Origin: Microbulbifer okhotskensis
GTDB taxonomy: Bacteria; Pseudomonadota; Gammaproteobacteria; Pseudomonadales; Cellvibrionaceae
DNA length: 64,000 bases
Reading direction: 5' to 3'
NCBI RefSeq assembly: GCF_023895975.1
Contig: NZ_JALBWM010000008.1
Location: forward strand, 21,288-85,287
Shown one piece after another: positions 27,661 to 36,373 of the stretch (positions within the stretch are counted from its first letter, which is position 1; each line of letters opens with the position of its first letter). The position numbers and the translations under genes were made by a program. The notes under the pieces are model-generated. The model had not been told where the DNA came from and did no database searches. It saw only the letters and a program-made list of their open reading frames with translations.

Positions 27661-29601
27661 ATGTCGTATTTCAATCCCGAGCATCGCAGACACAAATCCA
27701 TACTGCCAGTACTGACTCTGGGCAGCCTCTGTGTCTTTATTCTCTACTATGCCTTTGCTGCAAATCAGAAGACGGTTCCCGTTCTGCCAGAAAATGCAGT
27801 ACGCCCTCACCTGGTGCATTGGTTAGAGGAAAACCCTGACGCCTGGCCGGCTCAGGACCCTATATTTAACCCCGCTGCTGTGCGCAGAATTTATCAACGT
27901 ACGGATTACCGACTACTTTGGTTTGATAACTACAGTTTAAGTGATAGCGCCAATGATCTCCTGAAGCAACTCACCGCTGCCAGTTCCGGCAATCCGAGCA
28001 GCATGGTGGACTACCGCTATCACTTAGGTTATTTCGATCGCACCCTGCGAGATACTCCCCAGCGCCTGCAAATGGCGGCGGTTCTCGACATCTTGCTCAC
28101 CGACGCCTTTGTTTCCTACGCGCAGGACACTCAGCTCGACAGGCTGAATCCCAAGAGTCGCCCCCGCCGTGGTATTACTCCCGCATTGCGCGACGATCAA
28201 GGCTTCCGCTTGGTGGCATTGGTCCCGACGCCGCAGCAGGAATCCAGGGAGCCCCGTGGGCGCAAGTACTTTCGTGGATACGATCGCGCCACTAACCTCG
28301 ATAGCAATATCCGAAGCCGCTACTATTCGCGGGAGTACAAAGCGGATAACTCGCGTAGTTACTCCAACTCAACCCGCAGCAACAGTCGCAATAGATACCG
28401 CCCTGACCAGGACACCAATAATACGACTAGGGGTTCCGGCACCGGTAGCCGTATCTATTACAACCAGGGGCGCAACAGCGCCGCACCAGCGCCCGCCAAA
28501 AACAGTGAGGGTCCCTACTTTGAGGAGAATACACCTTACGGCAATGACGCCCGGGCTCTGCGCGGTGAGCTGCAACGACTGCGCAAAATTTCAACCAGCG
28601 GCCGTTGGCGCCCGATCCCTCCAGGACCTGCAATGACGATGGGCGCACGCCACCCCCACGTAGGTCACCTGCGCAACCTTCTCACACTCTACGGCGACTA
28701 CCAGGCTTACTACAGCTATGGAGGCTCCGACCGCAACCGTTTTGATCGCGGCTTACACCAGGCAGTGGTTCGATTCCAGAAACGCCACGGTTTGAGACCT
28801 GACGGTATCGTAGGCCGATCTACCCGTAAGCGTCTCAATCTCTCCCCCGCTGCGCGCGCACGTATTGTAGAAATGAATATCAAACGTCGCGAGGAGCTTC
28901 CGGCACAGCTGGGTAGCCGCTTTATCCAAGTCAACATTCCCGCATACCGACTCAAGTATGTGGAAAACGACCAGGTTAAATTGGCGATGAATGTGGTTGT
29001 TGGTAAGAGAAAACACGCAACTCCAGAAATTACCACTCGCGTAAGCAGGGTGGTATTCAACCCCACCTGGACAGTTCCTCGCAGTATCCTGGTCAACGAA
29101 ATACTGCCTAAAGCACGCAAGAATCCCGCGGGTATGGAAAAAATGGGCTATCGCGTCATCAGCGGCAACGGTGAACACCTGCCTCTGACGCCACAGAACT
29201 TGTCAGCGGCAGGGGCAGGCTCCTACCTAATGCGTCAAATGGGAGGGGAAGAAAATATATTGGGCCGTATCAAATTTGAAATTCCCAATATTCACGATGT
29301 GTACCTGCATGATACACGGGCGCGCAAACTCTTCTCACTCACCACTCGCGGTTATAGTCACGGCTGTATTCGTCTTGAAAAACCTCGACATTTAGCAGAA
29401 GCCCTCCTTCGCCCGCAGGGTGACTGGGACCAATGGCGTATAGACCGGCTGACAATTGGTGAGGAAACTACTGAGGTCAATATGGACCAGCTGGTTAAGG
29501 TCTACATCACCTATTGGACAGCCTGGGTAGATGGCCAGGGAAACCTCAATTTTCGCCCGGATATCTACGGTAAAGACGGGCTCTCCGACAATCAACTCTG
29601 A
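27661..29601 (+). CDS. L,D-transpeptidase, long form (YcbB/LdtD-like)
   Basis: 646 residues. N-terminal membrane anchor (ILPVLTLGSLCVFILYYAFA), an N-terminal domain related to the YcbB scaffold (YRLLWFDNYSLSDSANDLL), a low-complexity Arg/Ser/Asn/Tyr-rich segment (about 195-290), a PG_binding_1 domain (HPHVGHLRNLL ... VRFQKRHGLRPDGIVG), and a YkuD catalytic domain ending in the active-site SHGCIRLE (Cys nucleophile, His, Arg). It forms meso-DAP to meso-DAP (3-3) crosslinks in periplasmic peptidoglycan. First of three tandem paralogs; a MepK gene follows them. Confidence 0.92.
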   Translation: MSYFNPEHRRHKSILPVLTLGSLCVFILYYAFAANQKTVPVLPENAVRPHLVHWLEENPDAWPAQDPIFNPAAVRRIYQRTDYRLLWFDNYSLSDSANDLLKQLTAASSGNPSSMVDYRYHLGYFDRTLRDTPQRLQMAAVLDILLTDAFVSYAQDTQLDRLNPKSRPRRGITPALRDDQGFRLVALVPTPQQESREPRGRKYFRGYDRATNLDSNIRSRYYSREYKADNSRSYSNSTRSNSRNRYRPDQDTNNTTRGSGTGSRIYYNQGRNSAAPAPAKNSEGPYFEENTPYGNDARALRGELQRLRKISTSGRWRPIPPGPAMTMGARHPHVGHLRNLLTLYGDYQAYYSYGGSDRNRFDRGLHQAVVRFQKRHGLRPDGIVGRSTRKRLNLSPAARARIVEMNIKRREELPAQLGSRFIQVNIPAYRLKYVENDQVKLAMNVVVGKRKHATPEITTRVSRVVFNPTWTVPRSILVNEILPKARKNPAGMEKMGYRVISGNGEHLPLTPQNLSAAGAGSYLMRQMGGEENILGRIKFEIPNIHDVYLHDTRARKLFSLTTRGYSHGCIRLEKPRHLAEALLRPQGDWDQWRIDRLTIGEETTEVNMDQLVKVYITYWTAWVDGQGNLNFRPDIYGKDGLSDNQL

Positions 29602-29606
29602 CCATA

Positions 29607-29633
29607 ACCGGAGCGGTCAACGGCCGCTCCGGT
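29607..29633. repeat. GC-rich hairpin after the first L,D-transpeptidase
   Basis: Ten-base perfect stem ACCGGAGCGG / CCGCTCCGGT with a seven-base loop, five bases after the stop codon. No U tract follows, so it may be a transcript-stabilising structure or a factor-dependent terminator. Confidence 0.65.
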
Positions 29634-29791
29634 CCATCATCCCCGCCAAATTTTCTCGCGTTATTCCATTAAGTATCCATCCGCCTAGACAACTATTACT
29701 GAAAATTATTTAAAGCCAAGCAGTCACAAGTTACCAATGTGAGCACGGTGATTAATCCCACTGATTTCTTACTGGCTTGCAGGGGTGACCT

Positions 29792-31018
29792 ATGGGTGCT
29801 GTCGATCAACCGCATTTCGCTTCTTTTACACACCAAAACCACGTTTCATTCAGTCTGGGCGCTACCGCTATTATCCTGGCACTCTCGCTCGGCCTACCAT
29901 CTCCTAGTGTTTTCGCAGACTCAAAAAATACACCGACTACCGATGGCATAGGCAACAGCGACCCTTTTTCACCTCAGGGGCGACAATTTTCTCTTCTGAA
30001 TGAGGAACTTTCCCGCTATCAAGCACTGGCGGCCAGTGACAGCTGGAAGCCTCTCAGTTCAGGTCAACCTATCGCCCCCGGCAGTCGCGGTCCTCGGGTT
30101 TCACACTTGCGAAGTTTACTAATGCTGTATGGCGACTATCGCCCAGAGGAATTCGACCCGGTTAACTCCGAAGCACAGACCTACGACAAAAACCTGCAAA
30201 GTGCAGTAAAGCGATTTCAGAAACGTCACGGTTTAAAGCAGGATGCACTGGTTGACGAAAGAACCCGTAGTCGACTCAACACACCGCCACGAAAAATTGC
30301 AGCAATACTGTCGGCAAATATTGAGCGCTGGAAGCAGTTACCCAAAGACCTGGGGCCGCGCTATATCATCGTCAATATTCCGGCATTCAATCTTCGCTTG
30401 ATTGAAGGTAACAAAGAGCAATTTCGTATGCGTGTTGTTGTGGGCAAGGCCAAACATAAAACACCGCAACTGGCGACTCGAATGACCCGCCTTGAATTTA
30501 ATCCGGTATGGAGAGTACCTCCCAATATTGCGCTGCGGGAGCTTCTGCCCAAGGGCAGTTCAGCCCTCAGGGCAAAAGGTTATCGCCTAATGAATCACCG
30601 CGGTAGGTCCGTCCCATTCACTCGAGGCAATGTTGCCGCTGTCCGCCGCGGACAGGTTTCACTGCAACAAAAAGGCGGACCGGGAAATGCGCTGGGCCGG
30701 GTGAAATTTATTATCCCCAACCGCCAAGCTATTTTCCTGCACGATACCAACAGCAAACATTTATTTAAAAAATCTCAACGCGCATTTAGCCACGGATGTA
30801 TTCGATTAGAAAAGCCTATGCAATTTGCCCGCATGATGCTTTCACAACAAAACAGTTGGAACGATGCACGAATTAATCGCACACTGGCAAGTGGCCGCAC
30901 CCATGGCGTCGCGCTGAAAAAAACACTGCCGGTTTATATTGCATATTGGACTGCCTGGGTAGATGAAAACGGACAACTCCAATTTCGTCCGGATATATAC
31001 AATCGAGATCAGCGCTAA
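29792..31018 (+). CDS. L,D-transpeptidase (second paralog)
   Basis: 408 residues. Hydrophobic export signal (ATAIILALSLGLPSPSVFA), PG_binding_1 domain (RGPRVSHLRSLLMLYGDY ... VKRFQKRHGLKQDALVD), YkuD domain with NIPAFNLRLIEGN, FNPVWRVPPNIALRELLPK, the histidine-bearing AIFLHDTNSKHLF and catalytic SHGCIRLEKP. It lacks the long N-terminal scaffold and the low-complexity insert of the first copy, so it is a compact form. AGGGG is spaced well before ATG 29792. Likely periplasmic. Confidence 0.92.
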   Translation: MGAVDQPHFASFTHQNHVSFSLGATAIILALSLGLPSPSVFADSKNTPTTDGIGNSDPFSPQGRQFSLLNEELSRYQALAASDSWKPLSSGQPIAPGSRGPRVSHLRSLLMLYGDYRPEEFDPVNSEAQTYDKNLQSAVKRFQKRHGLKQDALVDERTRSRLNTPPRKIAAILSANIERWKQLPKDLGPRYIIVNIPAFNLRLIEGNKEQFRMRVVVGKAKHKTPQLATRMTRLEFNPVWRVPPNIALRELLPKGSSALRAKGYRLMNHRGRSVPFTRGNVAAVRRGQVSLQQKGGPGNALGRVKFIIPNRQAIFLHDTNSKHLFKKSQRAFSHGCIRLEKPMQFARMMLSQQNSWNDARINRTLASGRTHGVALKKTLPVYIAYWTAWVDENGQLQFRPDIYNRDQR

Positions 31019-31066
31019 AGAGAGGTATGCACTGTTGAAAAATAAAACCTTTTCTGGGAAATCATC

Positions 31067-32239
31067 ATGGCATATGGACCACTCCAGCTCAGTTTTGCTG
31101 CATTGCTAAGCTTTGCCGTCGCCTCGGCCACGCCCCTGAATGAACCATTCACGGCGAAACATACCGTGGCCATTGAACCTGAGGATGTCAGTCAAAAACT
31201 GCGGAATACCGCGCAGCACTACCGTAAACTGGCCAGGAACTGGAGGCCGATTGCTCAGGGTAAAACACTGCAGCCGGGAGACAGGAACGAACGCGTTCTG
31301 CAAATGCGCAACCTTTTGGCCCTTTATCAGGATTATCGCGGACAGCCAGGTCCGCTTTCCGCTCCGCAAAAAGATCCTCGCCGATTTGACAGTGCTCTAC
31401 AGATCGCACTGGAGCGCTTTCAGCAACGTCACGGGTTGAGGGCAACGGGAATTGCAGACGAAGAAACTCTCACAGCCCTCGCCGTGTCTCCTATCGAGCG
31501 GGCCCAACAAATGAAATTGAATGCCGCACGCTGGGAAAAACTAAATCTTCCCCAAAAAGGCCGTTACGTAATAGTTAATATTCCCGACTATCGATTACAG
31601 TTGGTGGAAGATGGCTTGGTTCGCTTGAATATGAAAACAGTGGTGGGTAAAAGCAGTACACGCACTCCAAACATGCACAGCCGAATTACCAATATTGTAT
31701 TTAACCCAACCTGGACGGTACCGCGAAGTATTCTAGTCACTGAACTTTTGCCCAAAGCTCGTCATAATCCCACCGCCATGCACAAGCGTGGTTACCGAGT
31801 AGTCCAATATCGCAGCGGTAAGTCTTCGCCGATCACAGAAGAAAGTATTGCCCGAGCGGCTGGTGGACACGCCACTTTACGGCAGATGAGCGGCCCCGAA
31901 AACACCTTGGGCAAAGTAAAATTTGTAATTCCCAACAAGCAGGCAATTTTTCTACACGATACCCAGGCTCAGAGTCTATTCAGGCTACAACACCGGGCGC
32001 TGAGTCATGGCTGTGTAAGGCTACAGGCGCCGGAGGAGCTGGCCTATTTTCTACTCAACACCCAAGGTTGGGACAGAACCCGTATTGCTCAGGCAGCCAA
32101 CGGTCACGATGCACTCAACGTTCGAGTTAACTCAGCACCGCGCCTCTTCCTAATCTATATAACGGCCTGGATAGACCGATATGGGCAGCCCCAATTTCGC
32201 GAAGATATTTATCTTCTTGATAACGAAAATAACCCTTAG
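31067..32239 (+). CDS. L,D-transpeptidase (third paralog)
   Basis: 390 residues, same domain order as the second copy: signal sequence (LSFAALLSFAVASATP), PG_binding_1 (RNERVLQMRNLLALYQDY ... LERFQQRHGLRATGIAD), YkuD domain with FNPTWTVPRSILVTELLPKA, AIFLHDTQAQSLF and catalytic SHGCVRLQAP (Val and Gln replace Ile and Glu of the other copies). FNPTWTVPRSILV is nearly identical to the first copy, so the three arose by duplication. It begins 48 bases after the second copy, suggesting cotranscription. Confidence 0.92.
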   Translation: MAYGPLQLSFAALLSFAVASATPLNEPFTAKHTVAIEPEDVSQKLRNTAQHYRKLARNWRPIAQGKTLQPGDRNERVLQMRNLLALYQDYRGQPGPLSAPQKDPRRFDSALQIALERFQQRHGLRATGIADEETLTALAVSPIERAQQMKLNAARWEKLNLPQKGRYVIVNIPDYRLQLVEDGLVRLNMKTVVGKSSTRTPNMHSRITNIVFNPTWTVPRSILVTELLPKARHNPTAMHKRGYRVVQYRSGKSSPITEESIARAAGGHATLRQMSGPENTLGKVKFVIPNKQAIFLHDTQAQSLFRLQHRALSHGCVRLQAPEELAYFLLNTQGWDRTRIAQAANGHDALNVRVNSAPRLFLIYITAWIDRYGQPQFREDIYLLDNENNP

Positions 32240-32936
32240 CCGATCAAGCAGCGGCTAAAGGCTTACAAATATATGCTGTAGATCCGATGGGAAAAGGTCG
32301 TAGAAATCTTTCTAACAATCGGTTAACAGGCCTTACCAATATCAAGGTCGGTTTTTATTTACAGAAACGCTGTATCCCCATATCCGCCCCCCCTAACCAA
32401 CCACCGACCAACCGCACGGGTAAATATGGGCTCACTGAGAATACTTTGCCGCACGATAGCTATTGCCACAGGCCCAATTTCCGCTCTGCGCTAGGCGTCA
32501 TTATGACGGCCAGCTCACGCAGAGACTTGAAGTTACTAGGCCACAGCCAAACACGCATGTATATACATGTACACACAAGAAGAATTAGGCTAAATCCAGG
32601 TGTGATAAATAAAGAAAGGGGCGCACTAACCTAGCCAGACCCGGAGTTGACTTGCACGTCACATAAAACCTGAAAGTCACAGAAAAATAATATTTTAGTG
32701 ATTTTTCCTGGATGACAACGCTGTCTCCTATTTCGCGGGGTTCTCCATATCATTTACCGCAAAACTGCTTTCATAGTCAGCATAAGAGAAAAATTTTACC
32801 CGTCGACCGATGTAATTATTTCCTAATTAGCAGCCTTGGGTTTGTAACGCCTGGTTATTTTTTGTACATTTTCTGCCGTACCCGGATGCGCCATCACTTG
32901 GCACACCGAAGAAAGAGTTAACGACGAGGCGGAATT
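32240..32936. other. Large intergenic region before mepK-like gene
   Basis: About 700 bases with no supported gene. It contains a hairpin overlapping the stop of the third transpeptidase (TTAGCCG 32236-32242 with CGGCTAA 32252-32258), a perfect 14-base palindrome CATGTATATACATG at 32556-32569, and a TTGACT at 32647-32652 that could be a -35 element. Two frames of 115 and 69 codons have no recognisable features. Confidence 0.5.
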
Positions 32937-33470
32937 ATGAAGAATCCATCCAGACGTCGATTCCTGGCTGTGACCTGCGCAACTGCGGCGGCCGTGAGCG
33001 CCGGACCGACTTTCGCAAAAGTAGGTAGCTCCCGCACCCTGAAAATGCGCAACCTGCACACCGGGGAGAAGCTGGAGACCGCCTACTGGACTAGCGGAGA
33101 TTACAGTAGTGGGGGCCTAAAGCAGTTTAACAAACTGCTCCGTGACCACCGCGCCAATGAAGTTACCCGAATGGACCCTAAGCTTTTTGACATCATTTAT
33201 AAGCTGAAGGAAAAATTCAATTTTAAGGGTACCATCGAGATTATCTCTGGTTACCGTTCACCTAAAACCAATGCCAAGCTGCGCGCCGCCGGCCGCGGTG
33301 TTGCCAAACGCAGTTACCACACCCGCGGTATGGCCATGGATATCCGCATGCCCGGTATTTCCCTGTCAAAGCTGCGACAAGCAGCGCTTGGCCTGAAGGC
33401 AGGTGGCGTCGGCTACTACCCGAAGAGTAATTTCGTACACGTGGATACTGGCCCAGTACGCCGCTGGTAA
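32937..33470 (+). CDS. mepK: DUF882 / MepK-type murein endopeptidase
   Basis: 177 residues. A twin-arginine-type signal (SRRRFLAVTCATAAAVSA) directs export. The M15-like zinc peptidase core carries ISGYRSPKTNAKLR, SYHTRGMAMDIRM (His and Asp ligands) and the C-terminal NFVHVDTGPVR (His ligand). E. coli MepK (YcbK) cleaves the 3-3 crosslinks made by L,D-transpeptidases and is encoded beside ldtD (ycbB), the same pairing as here. GAGG before ATG 32937 supports the start; a strong bidirectional terminator follows. Confidence 0.9.
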   Translation: MKNPSRRRFLAVTCATAAAVSAGPTFAKVGSSRTLKMRNLHTGEKLETAYWTSGDYSSGGLKQFNKLLRDHRANEVTRMDPKLFDIIYKLKEKFNFKGTIEIISGYRSPKTNAKLRAAGRGVAKRSYHTRGMAMDIRMPGISLSKLRQAALGLKAGGVGYYPKSNFVHVDTGPVRRW

Positions 33471-33492
33471 ACAATTTACCGAGCGAGAATCA

Positions 33493-33530
33493 CACTTAAA
33501 AAACCCAGCTATTGCCGGGTTTTTTAAGTG
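33493..33530. terminator. Bidirectional terminator between mepK and the imelysin-like gene
   Basis: CACTTAAAAAACCC (33493-33506) pairs with GGGTTTTTTAAGTG (33517-33530) over 14 bases around a ten-base loop. A and T runs on both sides allow termination of both convergent genes. Confidence 0.92.
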
Positions 33531-33531
33531 T

Positions 33532-34713
33532 TCATTGGCTATCTGTCGGTAGGTTTACCGGCATCAAATCCTTTTCTGAAATAGGGACTTGAGTTGTACC
33601 GGCCATCAAACCAGCCATACGCTCAAGAAGTTTGCGTGCCCGGGCCAACTGGGTCAGCTGCGCCAACTCAATGGGATCCTCCATACGCAACAGCAACCCT
33701 TCAAAATCCATAAAGGTCTGCTCCAGCGCTGCCACCTGATGGCGGTCCAGTAACACCTCCGCCAAACCGCCCCCGCCTGTGGGTATCCAATTTGACTGTA
33801 GGGTTGCCATTATTGCCAGTATCGACTGCTTGGAATCTGCTGCACGGCTGCTCTCCACGTCGCTTTCAGAACTTTCCGGTAGTCTGCGCAACAGCTGTTC
33901 GTCAATAACTTGGGTGTGGGCGGCGCGAATCTGCTGCAAGCGGGCGGCGGGGCCCAACGAAAGGTAGGGCCGCGAGAGGCTATTGGCTGCTGTAGGCCAA
34001 CGTCGAGCCAATCTGGCCATATCCTCCTCGACGCCTTTCACAATTAGCCGGGTTAGCTCCCGCCGCCGATTGACTGCAAGCGCTTCGGGCTTTTCCCCTT
34101 CGGACTCCGCGTGAAACTGCCCAGCGGTGCGCTCATTGGTAGGCCCCCAAAGCATGACTTCCAGCGCGTGGAAGCCAGTACTGGCCTCCTCATGGGCCGT
34201 CAGCCTATGCTGCTTGCGGAGGTTCGCCAGGGACAGGTCAATCGCGGTATCGTTAACAATACCGCTATCCGAATAACCCGGCACCGTATCCAAATAGCCC
34301 GCCTGAGCCGGCCAGCTATCGACTGAGAGCAGTAACTTGCGCCCCTGGCTGCGCAATTCCCCGGCAAAAAATGCCATCTGGATATAGGGCAAAGAAGCTG
34401 CAAATTCCCTGTGGGCATCAAGCCAAGCGAGCCGGGCCTCTTCCAGCTTGTTTTCATCCGGCTCAGCCAGTAGCACGTCAATCGCGCGCTGAAGAGATTC
34501 AACGGCAGCGTGAGCATGAATTACCTGAGCCTCACCAGCTTGCCAAATTGCCACAGACAAGTCGCTCGCAGCCTTTTCGTTAATGGGCTGCGGGGCAACA
34601 CTCTGCTGCTGGACTTCCACTGTTTCTTGCGCTTTTTGCTCACAGCCGTAAAGCCCCGTCAAAGCACCGAAGAGAATAACCAGGGCCCGGTATTGGATGC
34701 TAGGTCCGTTCAC
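33532..34713 (-). CDS. Imelysin-like (M75 family) lipoprotein
   Basis: 393 residues. The signal peptide ends in lipobox LYGC (cysteine at about residue 24). The imelysin GxHxxE motif appears as TGFHALEVMLWG, with SLPYIQMAFFAGEL upstream. Family members (insulin-cleaving membrane protease, EfeO- and IrpA-like proteins) are envelope proteins linked to iron uptake; protease activity is doubtful for most. The start is GTG 34713 with GGGA upstream. The HAD gene lies 46 bases before it on the same strand. Confidence 0.82.
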   Translation of the reverse strand: MNGPSIQYRALVILFGALTGLYGCEQKAQETVEVQQQSVAPQPINEKAASDLSVAIWQAGEAQVIHAHAAVESLQRAIDVLLAEPDENKLEEARLAWLDAHREFAASLPYIQMAFFAGELRSQGRKLLLSVDSWPAQAGYLDTVPGYSDSGIVNDTAIDLSLANLRKQHRLTAHEEASTGFHALEVMLWGPTNERTAGQFHAESEGEKPEALAVNRRRELTRLIVKGVEEDMARLARRWPTAANSLSRPYLSLGPAARLQQIRAAHTQVIDEQLLRRLPESSESDVESSRAADSKQSILAIMATLQSNWIPTGGGGLAEVLLDRHQVAALEQTFMDFEGLLLRMEDPIELAQLTQLARARKLLERMAGLMAGTTQVPISEKDLMPVNLPTDSQ

Positions 34714-34759
34714 TCAATTCCCCATTTTGTATCACTCACAAACACCGACAAAGCTCCCA

Positions 34760-35425
34760 TTAATTGTCTTCACGCAAACTAATCACCGGCCACCCACGCG
34801 CTTCAGCTTCGGCGCGCAGGAGGTCGTCAGGGTCCACAGCAACCGGATGCTCCACTTCGTCAAGCAACGGCAGATCGTTAATCGAGTCACTGTAAAACCA
34901 TTTTTCACAACTCACATATTCGGGGTTCTGAGCTAACCATTGTCGCAAGCGCACCACTTTGCCCCCTTGGTAGCAAGGTTCTCCCACCACTCGGCCGGTA
35001 AAGCGGCCCTGCTGCTCCTCCGGCTCCGTAGCCAGCAACGTGTCCACCCCCAGGCGGGAAGCAATTGGCTCTACCACAAAACGATTAGTCGCAGTAATGA
35101 TCATGATGTGGTGTCCTTTGCGACGGTGCTCGCCAATCAATTTTTGGGCGCGTGGTAACCACAACTCAGTAATCACCTCCTGCATAAACTCACTCTGCAA
35201 GTTATCCAGCTGCCCACGGGAAAGCTGTGCCAGGGGTTCTAGGGCGAACTCCAAATAGGCAAAAATATCCAGCTCACCACGCTGATAATCCTGGTAAAAC
35301 CGATCATTGGTGGAGCGATAACGAGCCCCATCGACATGCTCACGCTCCACCAGAAATTCGCCCCAAGCATGATCACTATCGCCACCAATCAGCGTGTTAT
35401 CCAGGTCAAAAATTGCCAAGTGCAT
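34760..35425 (-). CDS. HAD-IB family hydrolase (phosphoserine-phosphatase-like)
   Basis: 221 residues. HAD motif I FDLDNTLIGGDS at the N-terminus, motif II MIITATN, and motif III with the SDSINDLPLL acidic pair. This is the IB subfamily that includes SerB-like and CicA phosphatases; the substrate is not known. The ORF is open for another 128 codons upstream, antisense to rppH, but GGAGT seven bases before ATG 35425 and the motif position near the N-terminus set the start. Divergent from rppH. Confidence 0.9.
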   Translation of the reverse strand: MHLAIFDLDNTLIGGDSDHAWGEFLVEREHVDGARYRSTNDRFYQDYQRGELDIFAYLEFALEPLAQLSRGQLDNLQSEFMQEVITELWLPRAQKLIGEHRRKGHHIMIITATNRFVVEPIASRLGVDTLLATEPEEQQGRFTGRVVGEPCYQGGKVVRLRQWLAQNPEYVSCEKWFYSDSINDLPLLDEVEHPVAVDPDDLLRAEAEARGWPVISLREDN

Positions 35426-35591
35426 AGTTGACACTCCCGTAACTATAGGCCCCCCAAGGGCATTTGACCGCCAAGATGGCTCAAACGCCATCAAGCGGTT
35501 GGCAATTTTACCTTGCACCGCACGACAGCACACGGACTGTGTCACTGAATTGCTGTAAACCCCCCGCTGTGGAACAATGTGGAGCAAGTAA

Positions 35592-36269
35592 GTGCGGTGC
35601 ACGGCTGCACACAACAGTATTGAGGATGGTATTTTGGGCGACGGCAAGCCGGCACAAGCCGGGCGAAAAAACCGCCGTAAGTCCGCCAAGCATTCAAATC
35701 GCAACGATAGCGCCCCAAGTGGTAACAAGAACCGGGGCAGCGGTGGCGAGGGCAGCAGTAATATCGATGCCGAGGGGTTTCGCCCCAATGTTGGTATTAT
35801 CGTGCTCAACGCCCACGGTCAGGCACTGTGGGCGCGGCGGGTAGGTGGCAAGGACGCCTGGCAGTTTCCCCAGGGTGGTATTAATCCGGGCGAAACCCCT
35901 GAACAGGCGCTATATAGGGAACTGTACGAAGAAGTAGGCCTCACTCGTGATCAAGTCAGTATGATCGCCTGTACCCGTGGCTGGCTGCGCTATCGCCTGC
36001 CACAAAGGCTGATTCGGCGTCGCTCTGAACCTCTGTGTATTGGCCAAAAGCAGAAATGGTACCTGCTGAAACTTGAGGCCACTGAAGCCTCCATCAGCTT
36101 TGACAATGGTTACAAACCCGAATTCGACCACTGGCGCTGGGTAAGTTATTGGCACCCTTTGAGTAAAGTAGTGACCTTCAAGCGAGAAGTATACCGGCGC
36201 GCGCTGACCGAGCTGGCACCACAACAAATACAGCTGGAGAGACGCTGGCTTCGTGAGCAGGGCGACTGA
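35592..36269 (+). CDS. rppH: RNA pyrophosphohydrolase with N-terminal basic extension
   Basis: 225 residues; removes pyrophosphate from mRNA 5' ends to trigger RNase E decay. The Nudix box is intact ([20 protein letters not shown]), as are [21 protein letters not shown] and [11 protein letters not shown]. coli RppH begins at the equivalent of residue 57 here; between are low-complexity, strongly basic residues ([15 protein letters not shown]). No ATG, GTG or TTG exists at the usual position. A GTG at 35592 follows an in-frame stop and has GGAG seven bases upstream, so the extension appears genuinely translated. ptsP follows. Confidence 0.9.
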   Translation: MRCTAAHNSIEDGILGDGKPAQAGRKNRRKSAKHSNRNDSAPSGNKNRGSGGEGSSNIDAEGFRPNVGIIVLNAHGQALWARRVGGKDAWQFPQGGINPGETPEQALYRELYEEVGLTRDQVSMIACTRGWLRYRLPQRLIRRRSEPLCIGQKQKWYLLKLEATEASISFDNGYKPEFDHWRWVSYWHPLSKVVTFKREVYRRALTELAPQQIQLERRWLREQGD

Positions 36270-36373
36270 TCGCAGCACTGCCGCTCACCAGCTCTACAAG
36301 AACGGCCCCAGTCAGCATTGAAGCATCTTTGCGGGGCCAATGAATTTCTCCGTTGATTGGCGAGGATAGGCCA

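Noticed and set aside
34760..35809. Long N-terminal extension of the HAD protein
   Set aside because: The extra 128 codons are antisense to rppH and the true start at 35425 has a proper ribosome site.
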